17,086 nt of DNA from Deltaproteobacteria bacterium (lineage in GTDB: Bacteria; Desulfobacterota; Binatia; Binatales; Binataceae): NCBI GenBank assembly GCA_021799555.1, contig JAJZAG010000038.1:1-17086 (forward strand). Reading direction: 5' to 3'. Each line of letters opens with the position of its first letter. Position 1 is the stretch's first letter. A model generated the notes under the pieces. It did not search any database and was not told the origin of the DNA. It worked only from the letters and a program-made list of their open reading frames with translations. Shown in pieces: positions 7,016-14,152 of this stretch. A program made the position numbers and the translations under genes.

Positions 7016-8455
7016 ATGGAATCCAACCAAGCCCGACGCGTAAAAGCATTGCGCGCCAAGTTCGATCATCCGGTAATCGATGCCGACGGACATCTAATCG
7101 AGCCGCAGCCGCTGTTTCATCATTACCTCACCAAAGTCGGCGGCGCGCAGATGGCACAGAGTTACCGCAACGAGCTTCATGCGCATCCGACCGGCTCGCG
7201 CGGCAACCGCGACACGGGCGATATGCGCGGCGCGTGGTGGGGAATCGGCAACAACGCGTATGACTTGGCCACCGTAATGGCGCCGCGGTTGCTGCATCAG
7301 CGCCTCGAAGAGATCGGAATCGACTTCGCCGTCATGTATCCGACCTTGGGCCTTGCGCTGCCAACGATCCACGACGCCGACGTGCGCCGCGCCGCATGCC
7401 GCGCACTCAACACGATGAACGCGGAGATTTGCGGGCAGTTTGCGGATCGGCTCGCGCCTGCGGCGGCGATTCCAATGCACACGCCGGCTGAGGCGATTGA
7501 AGAGCTCGAACACGCTGCGCGCCTCGGGCTCAAAGTCGCGATGATTGCGCCGGGAGTGGCGCGTCCGATTCCCGCGCTGCACGAAAAATTTCCCGACGCA
7601 TTTCCCAATGCCGCGTATTTTGACAACTACGCCCTCGACAGTTTTTACGATTACGATCCCGTGTGGCGCAAATTTATCGAGCTGCGGATCGCAGTGACCT
7701 CGCACGGCGGGGTAGGCCTGCGCTATCTGCCGCTCGGGCGGCGCTCGCCGAGCAACTACATGTTCAATCATATCGGCGGCCACGCCTATCAGCAGGGCGA
7801 GTTGTGCCGCTCGCTGGTTTTCGGCGGAGTTCCGACGCGATTTCCGAAACTGGTGTTCGGATTCCTCGAATGCGGCGCCGGATGGGCGGTCGATTTGCTC
7901 CACTCGCTCGAAGAACACTGGGAAAAGCGCAACACCGAGGGACTCAAGAATTACGATCCGTCGCTGCTTGATCGCCCGCGCCTGCACGAGTTGCTGCGCG
8001 AGTACGGCGGCCCCGGTTTCGTTGACGCGCAGGCCGCATCAGGGATGAGCCGCGCATACGACGAAGGGATTTCGCGCCACGATCGCGCGGCGGACCGCGA
8101 CGAATGGGCGGCCACCGGAGTTCGCGACGAAGCGGACTTCGCGCGGATGTTCGACCGATTTTTCTTCGGCTGCGAAGCCGACGACCCGAGCGTATTCCGC
8201 GCGCTCGACGCGCACGCAAATCCCAAGCGCACGCGGCTGAAACCCGTCTTCAGCTCCGACATCGGACATTGGGACGTGCCCGATATCAACAGCGTGCTGC
8301 TGGAGAGTCATCATCTGGTCGATAAGGGCATCCTGACCGCCGCCGACTACCGCGATTTCGTCTTCACCTATCCGGCGCGTCTCCATCTGGCGGCAAACCC
8401 CGATTTCTTCGCCGGAACAGTGGTAGCAGGCCCCACCTCAAAGCTCGCCGCGTAA
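7016..8455 (+). CDS. Amidohydrolase-2 family metal-dependent hydrolase
   Basis: A 479-residue cytoplasmic TIM-barrel metalloenzyme of the amidohydrolase-2 (ACMSD/gamma-resorcylate decarboxylase-like) superfamily, acting as a hydrolase or decarboxylase on an unknown substrate. The N-terminal metal motif is VIDADGHLIEP (20-30), with Asp22, Asp24 and His26. A further likely ligand is His230 in TSHGG (228-232). LECGAGW (284-290) and SSDIGHWD (413-420), with Asp415 as the usual late acidic ligand, complete the site. It is longer than basic family members, as in the subgroup common in mycobacteria and uncultured soil lineages. ATG 7016 is chosen over GTG 7007 because AGGAG (7001-7005) is 10 nt from the former and almost touches the latter. 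It is monocistronic by context, with hairpins after its stop. Confidence 0.86.
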   Translation: MESNQARRVKALRAKFDHPVIDADGHLIEPQPLFHHYLTKVGGAQMAQSYRNELHAHPTGSRGNRDTGDMRGAWWGIGNNAYDLATVMAPRLLHQRLEEIGIDFAVMYPTLGLALPTIHDADVRRAACRALNTMNAEICGQFADRLAPAAAIPMHTPAEAIEELEHAARLGLKVAMIAPGVARPIPALHEKFPDAFPNAAYFDNYALDSFYDYDPVWRKFIELRIAVTSHGGVGLRYLPLGRRSPSNYMFNHIGGHAYQQGELCRSLVFGGVPTRFPKLVFGFLECGAGWAVDLLHSLEEHWEKRNTEGLKNYDPSLLDRPRLHELLREYGGPGFVDAQAASGMSRAYDEGISRHDRAADRDEWAATGVRDEADFARMFDRFFFGCEADDPSVFRALDAHANPKRTRLKPVFSSDIGHWDVPDINSVLLESHHLVDKGILTAADYRDFVFTYPARLHLAANPDFFAGTVVAGPTSKLAA

Positions 8456-8470
8456 GGCTCTCCACGTCAC

Positions 8471-8497
8471 GAGGCTCGCACTTGCGTTGCGGGCCTC
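8471..8497 (+). terminator. GC-rich hairpin after the amidohydrolase, possible terminator
   Basis: GAGGCTCGCA (8471-8480) pairs with TGCGGGCCTC (8488-8497): ten base pairs including one G-U, with a 7-nt loop. It begins 16 nt after the amidohydrolase stop. Only two T residues follow, so it is not a textbook intrinsic terminator, but position and stability fit 3'-end formation. Confidence 0.48.
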
Positions 8498-8534
8498 TTG
8501 AGGCGCGGGCAAGAAATCATCGAACGCGACGGCA

Positions 8535-8571
8535 CCGGTTCCGCGCCCGCCGTTCGCGGACGCGGAACCGG
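8535..8571. repeat. Perfect 11-bp inverted repeat upstream of methyltransferase gene
   Basis: CCGGTTCCGCG (8535-8545) and CGCGGAACCGG (8561-8571) are perfect inverted arms around a 15-nt spacer. The element lies 66 nt before the methyltransferase start. No T-run follows. It may be an operator controlling the restriction-modification genes or a second termination hairpin for the upstream gene. Confidence 0.6.
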
Positions 8572-8637
8572 ATGGCAGGCGCTTGGACGATGCGGTATAA
8601 GAGCGTGCATGTTACGCGTCGTCGAGGTTGTGAAGTG

Positions 8638-9603
8638 ATGCTGCCTGAAGAGACGCAGTTTTCACCCGGGCAAGACAACACCGCGGAGGGACTCGCCAGT
8701 CTCCGGCAGGCAAATCAGGTGTTCAGGCGGAATCGATGGCCCAAGCCATTCGACACCACTAACCACCGGTTGAGGCTTGGGGACGCGCGAGACCTTTCAT
8801 GGATCCCGAACGATTCCATTCATCTCGTCGTGACTTCTCCGCCCTATTGGGTCCTCAAGGAGTACCAATCTTCCCCGGGGCAGATGGGCGAGATTCAGAA
8901 TTACGAAGAATTTCTCTTAGAGCTGGATAAGGTGTGGGCGGAGACCGCGCGAGTTCTCGTTCCTGGCGGACGAATCTGCTGTGTGGTTGGCGACGTTTGT
9001 CTTCCACGCAAAAAATCGGGCAGGCACTACATCATGCCGTTGCACGCCGACATCCAGGTGCGGTCGCGCCGTCTGGGCCTCGACTGCTTGACCCCAATTC
9101 TCTGGCACAAGATCTCCAATGGTGCGACAGAGGTCCAAGGTAACGGTGCAGGATTTTACGGCAAGCCATATCAGCCCGGAGCAGTAATTAAAAACGATTT
9201 CGAACACATCTTGTTTCTTCGGAAGCCGGGGGGCTACCGCTCCGTGACCCCGATCCAAAAGGCGCTCTCAATGCTCACCTCCCTCGAAATGAAAGCGTGG
9301 TTCCGCCCCTATTGGTCGGATATTAAAGGGGCATCGACGCGTTCAGGGCATCCCGCGCCCTACCCGCTCGAACTTCCCGAACGCCTAATCAGGATGTTTT
9401 CGTTTGCTGGGGATACGATCCTCGATCCATTCGTCGGGACTGGCACGACATCGATGGCCGCAGCCAATAGCGGACGGAACTCAATCGGCGTCGATGTACA
9501 GAAAGCTTACTTGCGCATGGCCGATAAGCGGTTTCGTGAATTCACGTCCGTTCAGCGCCTGTTCGGCGCGCCGTTCGCTAACATTCAGCGCGAAAAATTC
9601 TAG
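8638..9603 (+). CDS. Beta-class site-specific DNA methyltransferase (N4-cytosine type likely)
   Basis: A 321-residue amino-methyltransferase that transfers a methyl group from S-adenosylmethionine to DNA. The catalytic motif IV TSPPYW (66-71) comes before the AdoMet motif I DPFVGTGTT (263-271), the order that defines the beta class. SPPY favours N4-cytosine over N6-adenine, though this is not certain. GHPAPYPLELPERLI (237-251) is the conserved segment just before motif I, and IGVDVQ (283-288) matches motif II. The region between about 120 and 230 likely includes target recognition. ATG 8638 is chosen over the open frame back to 8482 because the upstream part is Arg-rich and not family-like; GAGG at 8624-8627 is 10 nt before it. 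It is followed after 14 nt by a nuclease candidate. Base composition looks less GC-rich than its neighbours, suggesting acquisition. Confidence 0.88.
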   Translation: MLPEETQFSPGQDNTAEGLASLRQANQVFRRNRWPKPFDTTNHRLRLGDARDLSWIPNDSIHLVVTSPPYWVLKEYQSSPGQMGEIQNYEEFLLELDKVWAETARVLVPGGRICCVVGDVCLPRKKSGRHYIMPLHADIQVRSRRLGLDCLTPILWHKISNGATEVQGNGAGFYGKPYQPGAVIKNDFEHILFLRKPGGYRSVTPIQKALSMLTSLEMKAWFRPYWSDIKGASTRSGHPAPYPLELPERLIRMFSFAGDTILDPFVGTGTTSMAAANSGRNSIGVDVQKAYLRMADKRFREFTSVQRLFGAPFANIQREKF

Positions 9604-9606
9604 GAC

Positions 9607-9611
9607 GGAAG
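9607..9611 (+). promoter_or_regulatory. Ribosome binding site deciding a TTG start
   Basis: GGAAG lies 6 nt before TTG 9618 in the short gap after the methyltransferase stop. The next in-frame ATG is more than 110 codons on, inside the presumed catalytic core, so the TTG start is strongly favoured. Confidence 0.55.
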
Positions 9612-9617
9612 CGAGCC

Positions 9618-10331
9618 TTGGAATTTCGCCTGCTCGACGCCTTCCGAAACGCGTTCGAGGGAAAGCCGTATTTCCATCGAAACCCGACAATCGGCGATCG
9701 CGTCGCTCAATGGCTATATGAAGATCTCTATCATCTGGGGAAATCCCAAGTGCTCGCCGGACGGATTGAGCGCAAAGAGATAGTGCTCAACGTTCGTAAT
9801 CTGCGCGTCGGGGTGAGCGCTCGCAGAGGCGACGGAACCCTAGGCGAGGCTGTTCCGGGCAGTGCGCCGGTCGTGGATGAAGGTTTTACGGTAGCCAGAG
9901 GCCAAGTCGCCACCGTCGACATTGGCGTCGAGGTAAAGATACTTGCCAAATCGATGATCAAGCAAATCGACCGTGTAAAGCGCGACCTCATCGGGCAGAT
10001 CGCCGAATTCAAAAAGGGTGGTGATCGGCCGATCTGCATCGGGATCGTCGGGATCAATTGGGCAACGCAATATCATTCATTCGAGGGCGACAAGGAATAC
10101 GACACGAAGGGAACCGGGGCCAGGCCGCATCCGGCTACGGAAGCCAAAGAGGCTGAACGACGCCTTGATCGTGACGTGCGTCCTGACTTCGACGAGTTTC
10201 TCATTCTGAAATTGCGTGCCAAAAACCAGCCGCCGTACGCATTTTCTTGGGTCGACGGCGCCGATACGGCTCTCTCATACGGTGCGCTTCTAACCCGGGT
10301 ATCGAGGAAATACGACGAGCGTTTCCCCTGA
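9618..10331 (+). CDS. Putative type II restriction endonuclease, PD-(D/E)XK-like
   Basis: A 237-residue soluble protein I do not recognise by family. It starts 14 nt after the DNA methyltransferase, the classic place for the partner nuclease. The strand TVDIGVEVKILA (99-110) offers Asp101, Glu105 and Lys107 as a compact D-x3-E-x-K active site of the PD-(D/E)XK fold. The following amphipathic helix SMIKQIDRVKRDLIGQIAEF (112-131) and the strand CIGIVGINWA (140-149) fit that fold's core. The start codon is TTG 9618. Acidic and basic charges alternate densely near 155-200. Length suits an orthodox type II enzyme. The nuclease role is inferred from context and this motif; the target sequence cannot be read from it. 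It could instead be a partner protein of another kind in a methylation-based defence system. Confidence 0.62.
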   Translation: MEFRLLDAFRNAFEGKPYFHRNPTIGDRVAQWLYEDLYHLGKSQVLAGRIERKEIVLNVRNLRVGVSARRGDGTLGEAVPGSAPVVDEGFTVARGQVATVDIGVEVKILAKSMIKQIDRVKRDLIGQIAEFKKGGDRPICIGIVGINWATQYHSFEGDKEYDTKGTGARPHPATEAKEAERRLDRDVRPDFDEFLILKLRAKNQPPYAFSWVDGADTALSYGALLTRVSRKYDERFP

Positions 10332-10332
10332 G

Positions 10333-10346
10333 GCCCGGAACCGGGC
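10333..10346. repeat. Short palindrome after the nuclease candidate
   Basis: GCCCGG (10333-10338) and CCGGGC (10341-10346) form a near-continuous palindrome around AA, starting 2 nt after the stop. As RNA the loop would have to be at least 4 nt, leaving about five pairs. No T-run follows. It shares the 9-mer CGGAACCGG with the inverted repeat at the other end of the module. Confidence 0.4.
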
Positions 10347-10523
10347 TGCCTCCACATAATTGGGCAAGCGGTGCTTTTGCGGCTCTTTTGTGTGCCGGAT
10401 GAGCACGGCTGCGCTGCTTACCTGCCTGGATTCATTTAGCCCACAGACGTTGCGCAAGTGTTTCACGCTAAACAGCTCTCGAGGTAATAGAAACCCGAAA
10501 GGAAAGTGACTCGGGCGAAAACG

Positions 10524-10769
10524 ATGAGACGCTTTGTATGTCCGAACTGTGGGTGCGATGAGATCAACGAACTCTCGATGTGCGTCGTGGTACACCCGGT
10601 GACGGCGTGGAGCGACGCGGGTGAACCGCTCGACTTCGACGATCCAGAGGTGGATTGGGACTCCGACATGCCGTACCTAACGGATCTCTACCTCGGCCAC
10701 CGTCCGCCGCGCACGCTCGAATGTTCGCAATGCTGCGAGCAGTTCGAGCATCCAAGAGAACTCGACTAG
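10524..10769 (+). CDS. Small zinc-ribbon-like protein
   Basis: An 81-residue protein with CPNCGC at the N-terminus (Cys6, Cys9, Cys11), Cys20, and ECSQCC near the C-terminus (Cys67, Cys70, Cys71). Two CxxC knuckles about 58 residues apart fit a zinc ribbon with a long insert. The insert is acidic, with DFDDPEVDWDSD at 37-48. ATG 10524 is chosen because the ribbon starts directly after it. An in-frame GTG at 10506 is possible, but its GGAAA abuts the codon, so neither start has an ideal site. It is 192 nt downstream of the nuclease candidate, in the same direction, and convergent with the guanylyltransferase gene. Whether it belongs to the restriction-modification module is unknown. Confidence 0.65.
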   Translation: MRRFVCPNCGCDEINELSMCVVVHPVTAWSDAGEPLDFDDPEVDWDSDMPYLTDLYLGHRPPRTLECSQCCEQFEHPRELD

Positions 10770-10816
10770 GCTCGTGCCATCACTATCGAAGCGCGCGCGC
10801 ACGGAACGCTGATTGT

Positions 10817-11875
10817 TTACAGATACTTGTGCAGGCGGCGGGTGGCGAGGGTTTCGGGTATCTGGCGGATTTCGTCGGAGCGGTTGCGATGCGCGATTAG
10901 GATCGCGTCGCCGGTGTCGATCGCGATGAGGTCGCTGATTCCGAAAACTACCATGAGCCGCGAATCCGAATGGGCGACGATTCGCTCCGAGTCGAGTGCG
11001 AGCACGCGACCGCGGATGACGCTGGCGCCGTCATTTGCGACCGCCTGGCGCAGGCCTTCCCACGATCCGACGTCGTGCCATCGAAAGCGCGCGGGGACGG
11101 TTATCACGTTGCGGCTGCGCTCGACGACTTCGCGATCGAACGAATCGAATTTGAGGCGTTTGTAGGCGCGCGGAAATCTCGCGCGCGGCGCGGCGGCGAG
11201 CGCCCGCGCGGCGGCGGCGAGCGCCGGGCTGTGCTCCGCCAGCTCAGCGGCGAGCGTCCGCGAATCGAGCACGAACATCCCGGCGTTCCAGAGATATTTC
11301 CCTGATCGCGCCATCCGGCGCGCGCCCGCGAGGGCGGGTTTTTCGATGAATCGATCGACCTTGAAGCCGGCGCCGATCGCGGCGCCGATCTTTTGATAAC
11401 CGAAACCGGTCTCAGGGCGCGTCGGAGGAATTCCGATCACGACGATCGCGCGCCGAGCAGCCGCAAGACCGGCCGCGGCGGTAAGCGTGGCGCGAAAGCC
11501 CGCGGCGGGTTCGATAATGTGATCGGCAGGCATCACGGCGACGACGCCCGCTTTGAGCCGCCGCTCGATGACCGCCGCTCCGTAAGCGATCGCTACGGCG
11601 GTTCCGCGAGCCGCCGGCTCGATGATCAGGTTGCGCGCAGGGATAACGCCGCGCAGCGCGCGCCGGAATGCCGCCGCGTGCGCGGCCGCCGCGAGGACGA
11701 AAATGCGATCGGGCGCAACCAGCGGCGAAAGGCGCGCGATCGTGGCCTCGAGCAACGAGCGTTTGCCGTCGGCTGAGAACAGCGGCTTGGGGGTGCGCTC
11801 GCGGCTCGCGGGCCATAGCCGCGTGCCCCTGCCGCCCGCGATAATCAGCGCCGAAAGTGAAGGGCGGCGGGTCAT
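10817..11875 (-). CDS. manC: Mannose-1-phosphate guanylyltransferase, single-domain type
   Basis: A 352-residue nucleotidyltransferase making GDP-mannose from GTP and mannose-1-phosphate, cytoplasmic. The pyrophosphorylase signature GGRGTRLWP (14-22) with PK-P (29-31) binds the nucleotide. EPAARGTAVAI (86-96) and PADHII (116-121) are family landmarks, followed by GFGYQKIG, FIEKP, LWNAGMFV and DVGSWEGL. The C-terminal cupin with phosphomannose isomerase activity found in the bifunctional type of about 470 residues is absent, so isomerase must be elsewhere. The start ATG 11873-11875 overlaps the stop of the upstream phosphomannomutase gene by 4 bp (ATGA), so the pair is translationally coupled. 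It ends 47 nt from the convergent zinc-ribbon gene. Confidence 0.88.
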   Translation of the reverse strand: MTRRPSLSALIIAGGRGTRLWPASRERTPKPLFSADGKRSLLEATIARLSPLVAPDRIFVLAAAAHAAAFRRALRGVIPARNLIIEPAARGTAVAIAYGAAVIERRLKAGVVAVMPADHIIEPAAGFRATLTAAAGLAAARRAIVVIGIPPTRPETGFGYQKIGAAIGAGFKVDRFIEKPALAGARRMARSGKYLWNAGMFVLDSRTLAAELAEHSPALAAAARALAAAPRARFPRAYKRLKFDSFDREVVERSRNVITVPARFRWHDVGSWEGLRQAVANDGASVIRGRVLALDSERIVAHSDSRLMVVFGISDLIAIDTGDAILIAHRNRSDEIRQIPETLATRRLHKYL

Positions 11876-13233
11876 TGCCGGATCGCGCCCAATTCCTTGA
11901 GCTTGTCTTCGAACATCGCGCGTATTTCCGAAAGCCGCTCGGCACTGTCGGCCTCGAAGCGCATCACGAGCGCGGGCTGCGTGTTCGAAGCGCGCACGAG
12001 GCCCCATCCGTCGGGGAGATTCACGCGCACGCCGTCGATATCGATCGTGTCGTATTTGCCGCGGAAATAGTCCGCCGCGCGGCGCACGATCTCGAACTTG
12101 CGTTCGTCGGGACAGTCGAGCCGGATTTCGGGCGTGAAGGTGCTTTTGGGGAGATCGGCGAGGATCTCGCCGAGGCCGCGGCGCTGCTCGCTGATGATCT
12201 CGAGCAATCGAAACGACGCGTAGATGGCGTCATCGAATCCGAGATAGCGATCGGCGAAGAACATGTGCCCGCTCATCTCGCCGGCAAGGGCGGCGTGCTC
12301 CTGTTTGAGCTTGCTCTTGATCAGCGAATGGCCGGTCTTCCACATGATCGGACGGCCGCCGTTGCGCGCGATATCGTCGTACATCCGCTTGGAGCACTTC
12401 ACGTCGCCGATAATCGCGGCGCCGGGATGTTCTCTGAGGATCGCGCGCGAGAACGCAACCATCAGCTCGTCGCCCCAAACGATGCGGCCATTTTCGTCCA
12501 CCGCGCCGACGCGGTCGGCGTCGCCGTCGTAGGCGATGCCGAGCTCGGTGCCGGACGCGCGTACGGCTTCCCTGAGGTCGCGCATGTTCTCTTCGACGGT
12601 GGGGTCGGGATGATGGTTCGGAAAGCGTCCGTCCATTTCAATGAACAGCTCGGTCAAATCGCATCCGAGCAGCTTCATCAGCGGCGCGGCAACAACGCCG
12701 CCGCATCCGTTGCCGCCGTCCAGGGCGACTTTCATGCCGCGGCGCAGCTTGAAATTGGCGAGGATGAATTCGTTGTATTCGGGAACGATCGGCTTTTCGG
12801 AAAGCTTGCCGGGCGCGGCGGGCTTAACATAGTCGCGCGACTCGATAATCTTGCGGACGGTTTGAATCTCTTCGCCAAAAATCGTCGAGGGTCCGACGCC
12901 GAGTTTGAATCCGTTATATTCGGCGGCATTGTGACTTCCGGTGATCATCGCGCCGCCGTCCGTCTTCCAGTGCAGGACCGAGAAATAGAGCAAAGGAGTC
13001 GGCACGATACCGATATCGACGACGTTGATTCCTGCGGGCAAGAGACCCTCGAGCAGGCGATCGCGCAGGGCGGGCGACGACAGGCGACAATCGCGGCCGA
13101 GGGTGATCGTGCGCTTGCCGGCGCGATGCAGGATCGTCGCGTAGGCGCGGCCGAGGTCGCGGACGAACTGATCGTCGAAATCGGTTGCGACGATTCCGCG
13201 GAGGTCATATTCGCGAAAGACTTGAGGATTCAT
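11872..13233 (-). CDS. Phosphomannomutase/phosphoglucomutase
   Basis: A 453-residue alpha-D-phosphohexomutase of the AlgC/ManB group interconverting hexose 6- and 1-phosphates, cytoplasmic. All four catalytic signatures are seen: the phosphoserine loop TGSHN (98-102, Ser100), the metal loop DGDADR (236-241), the sugar-specificity loop GEMSGH (318-323) and the phosphate-binding loop RASNTQP (414-420). The usual Pro after the serine-loop Asn is Ala here (HNAAEYNGFK). The start ATG 13231-13233 follows AGGAGG by about 4 nt. It is first in a two-gene operon with the guanylyltransferase, so the mannose-1-phosphate reaction is its likely main role. GDP-mannose would feed polysaccharide or glycan synthesis not encoded here. 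Confidence 0.93.
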   Translation of the reverse strand: MNPQVFREYDLRGIVATDFDDQFVRDLGRAYATILHRAGKRTITLGRDCRLSSPALRDRLLEGLLPAGINVVDIGIVPTPLLYFSVLHWKTDGGAMITGSHNAAEYNGFKLGVGPSTIFGEEIQTVRKIIESRDYVKPAAPGKLSEKPIVPEYNEFILANFKLRRGMKVALDGGNGCGGVVAAPLMKLLGCDLTELFIEMDGRFPNHHPDPTVEENMRDLREAVRASGTELGIAYDGDADRVGAVDENGRIVWGDELMVAFSRAILREHPGAAIIGDVKCSKRMYDDIARNGGRPIMWKTGHSLIKSKLKQEHAALAGEMSGHMFFADRYLGFDDAIYASFRLLEIISEQRRGLGEILADLPKSTFTPEIRLDCPDERKFEIVRRAADYFRGKYDTIDIDGVRVNLPDGWGLVRASNTQPALVMRFEADSAERLSEIRAMFEDKLKELGAIRQ

Positions 13234-13274
13234 CTGCCCTCCTAAGCGGCGTTGGCGGCTGCGATCGGCGGCGC

Positions 13275-13297
13275 GCGAGCGGTTTTTACCGCATCGC
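13275..13297. repeat. Imperfect inverted repeat in a divergent intergenic region
   Basis: GCGGT (13279-13283) and ACCGC (13288-13292) pair around TTTT. The stem extends by GCGA on the left (13275-13278) and TCGC on the right (13294-13297) with one bulged A. It sits in the 88-nt gap between the divergent mutase and SDR starts, so it may be a shared operator; chance is possible. Confidence 0.35.
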
Positions 13298-13321
13298 ATC
13301 CTGATTTGTGCTAGTCATCCT

Positions 13322-14125
13322 GTGCAACTCGGGCGCAAAGCGCAAGTGTGGCGCGCCGCGGCCCGCATAGCGAGTACCCGCTTGGCGGCATTGAGCTTCG
13401 ACAAGGTTGCGATCGTCACCGGCGCCGGCCGCGGCATCGGCCGCGCGACCGCGCTTGCGCTCGCGCGCGAAGGCTTTGCGCTTTGCCTCGCCGCGCGCTC
13501 GCGCGGCGAACTCGAAGAGACCCGCGCGATGTCAGGGCTTGCCGCCGAGCGCTCGCTGATCGTGCTGGTTGATCTGGCGCAACCCGAGTCTGCGGACAAT
13601 CTCGTTGTGGCGGCGCTCGAACATTACGGGCGAATCGATTTGATCGTCAATAATGCGGGATGGTCTCCGGCGCGAACCGCGCTGGCTAAACTGAGCGAAG
13701 ACGATCTCGATCGGATTCTGGCGGTGAATCTACGCGCGCCTATAGCGATAACGAAAATCGCCGCCGACGCGATGAGCCGGCGGGGCGCGGGCGCGATCGT
13801 CAATATCGCGTCCGCGGCGGCCCGTAAAACTCCTGCCGGTGAAGCCGTGTACGCGGCCGCAAAAGCCGGCCTGGTCGCATTCACTCACGCGGCGTTCGCC
13901 GAGCTGCGCAGCCGGGGAGTCAAGCTCGCGGTGATCATTCCGGGACTGGTCGATACCGCGCTGATACCGGCCAATAAACGGCTCGACCGGACGGCGATGC
14001 TCGCGCCCGGCGATGTCGCGGAGGCGGTTTTGCAGGTGGTCCGCGCTCCCGCGCGCGCCTGCCCGATCGAAATTGTCCTCGAGCCGCAGTTCGATCCGAT
14101 GAGAGCTCCGGACCGCGCGAAGTAG
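13322..14125 (+). CDS. SDR family oxidoreductase
   Basis: A short-chain dehydrogenase/reductase, NAD(P)-dependent, with unknown substrate. Numbered from GTG 13322 (267 residues), the cofactor loop is TGAGRGIG (33-40), NNAG is at 110-113, and the catalytic set is Asn136, Ser164, Tyr177 and Lys181 in YAAAK. ARS after the second strand (58-60) hints at NADP preference, which is only an inference. The start is uncertain: there is no ATG before the Rossmann strand. GTG 13322, TTG 13382 and TTG 13391 are all possible and none has a good Shine-Dalgarno. The last would begin just before the expected first strand and give a family-typical length of about 244. A following membrane protease gene starts 27 nt after its stop, so the two probably form an operon. 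Confidence 0.87.
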   Translation: MQLGRKAQVWRAAARIASTRLAALSFDKVAIVTGAGRGIGRATALALAREGFALCLAARSRGELEETRAMSGLAAERSLIVLVDLAQPESADNLVVAALEHYGRIDLIVNNAGWSPARTALAKLSEDDLDRILAVNLRAPIAITKIAADAMSRRGAGAIVNIASAAARKTPAGEAVYAAAKAGLVAFTHAAFAELRSRGVKLAVIIPGLVDTALIPANKRLDRTAMLAPGDVAEAVLQVVRAPARACPIEIVLEPQFDPMRAPDRAK

Positions 14126-14152
14126 CGCCGGATCGAATGCGAAGCGGCGGTG

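Noticed and set aside
7094..7987. A 297-codon minus-strand frame opposite the amidohydrolase
   Set aside because: No start context or domain, and it is antisense to a gene with conserved metal-site motifs.
8482..8637. Upstream extension of the methyltransferase to 8482
   Set aside because: The added residues are Arg-rich and low complexity and would run through the 11-bp inverted repeat; ATG 8638 gives the usual family start.
11367..11390. Tandem GCGCCGATC words, possible repeat element
   Set aside because: They lie within the guanylyltransferase gene and simply encode a repeated Ile-Gly-Ala stretch.
11857..13245. A 462-codon plus-strand open frame opposite the phosphomannomutase gene
   Set aside because: It is antisense to a gene with all four mutase signatures. 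Its translation has no recognisable domain and is Ala/Glu/Asp/Arg-rich, as expected for the complement of GC-rich coding DNA.
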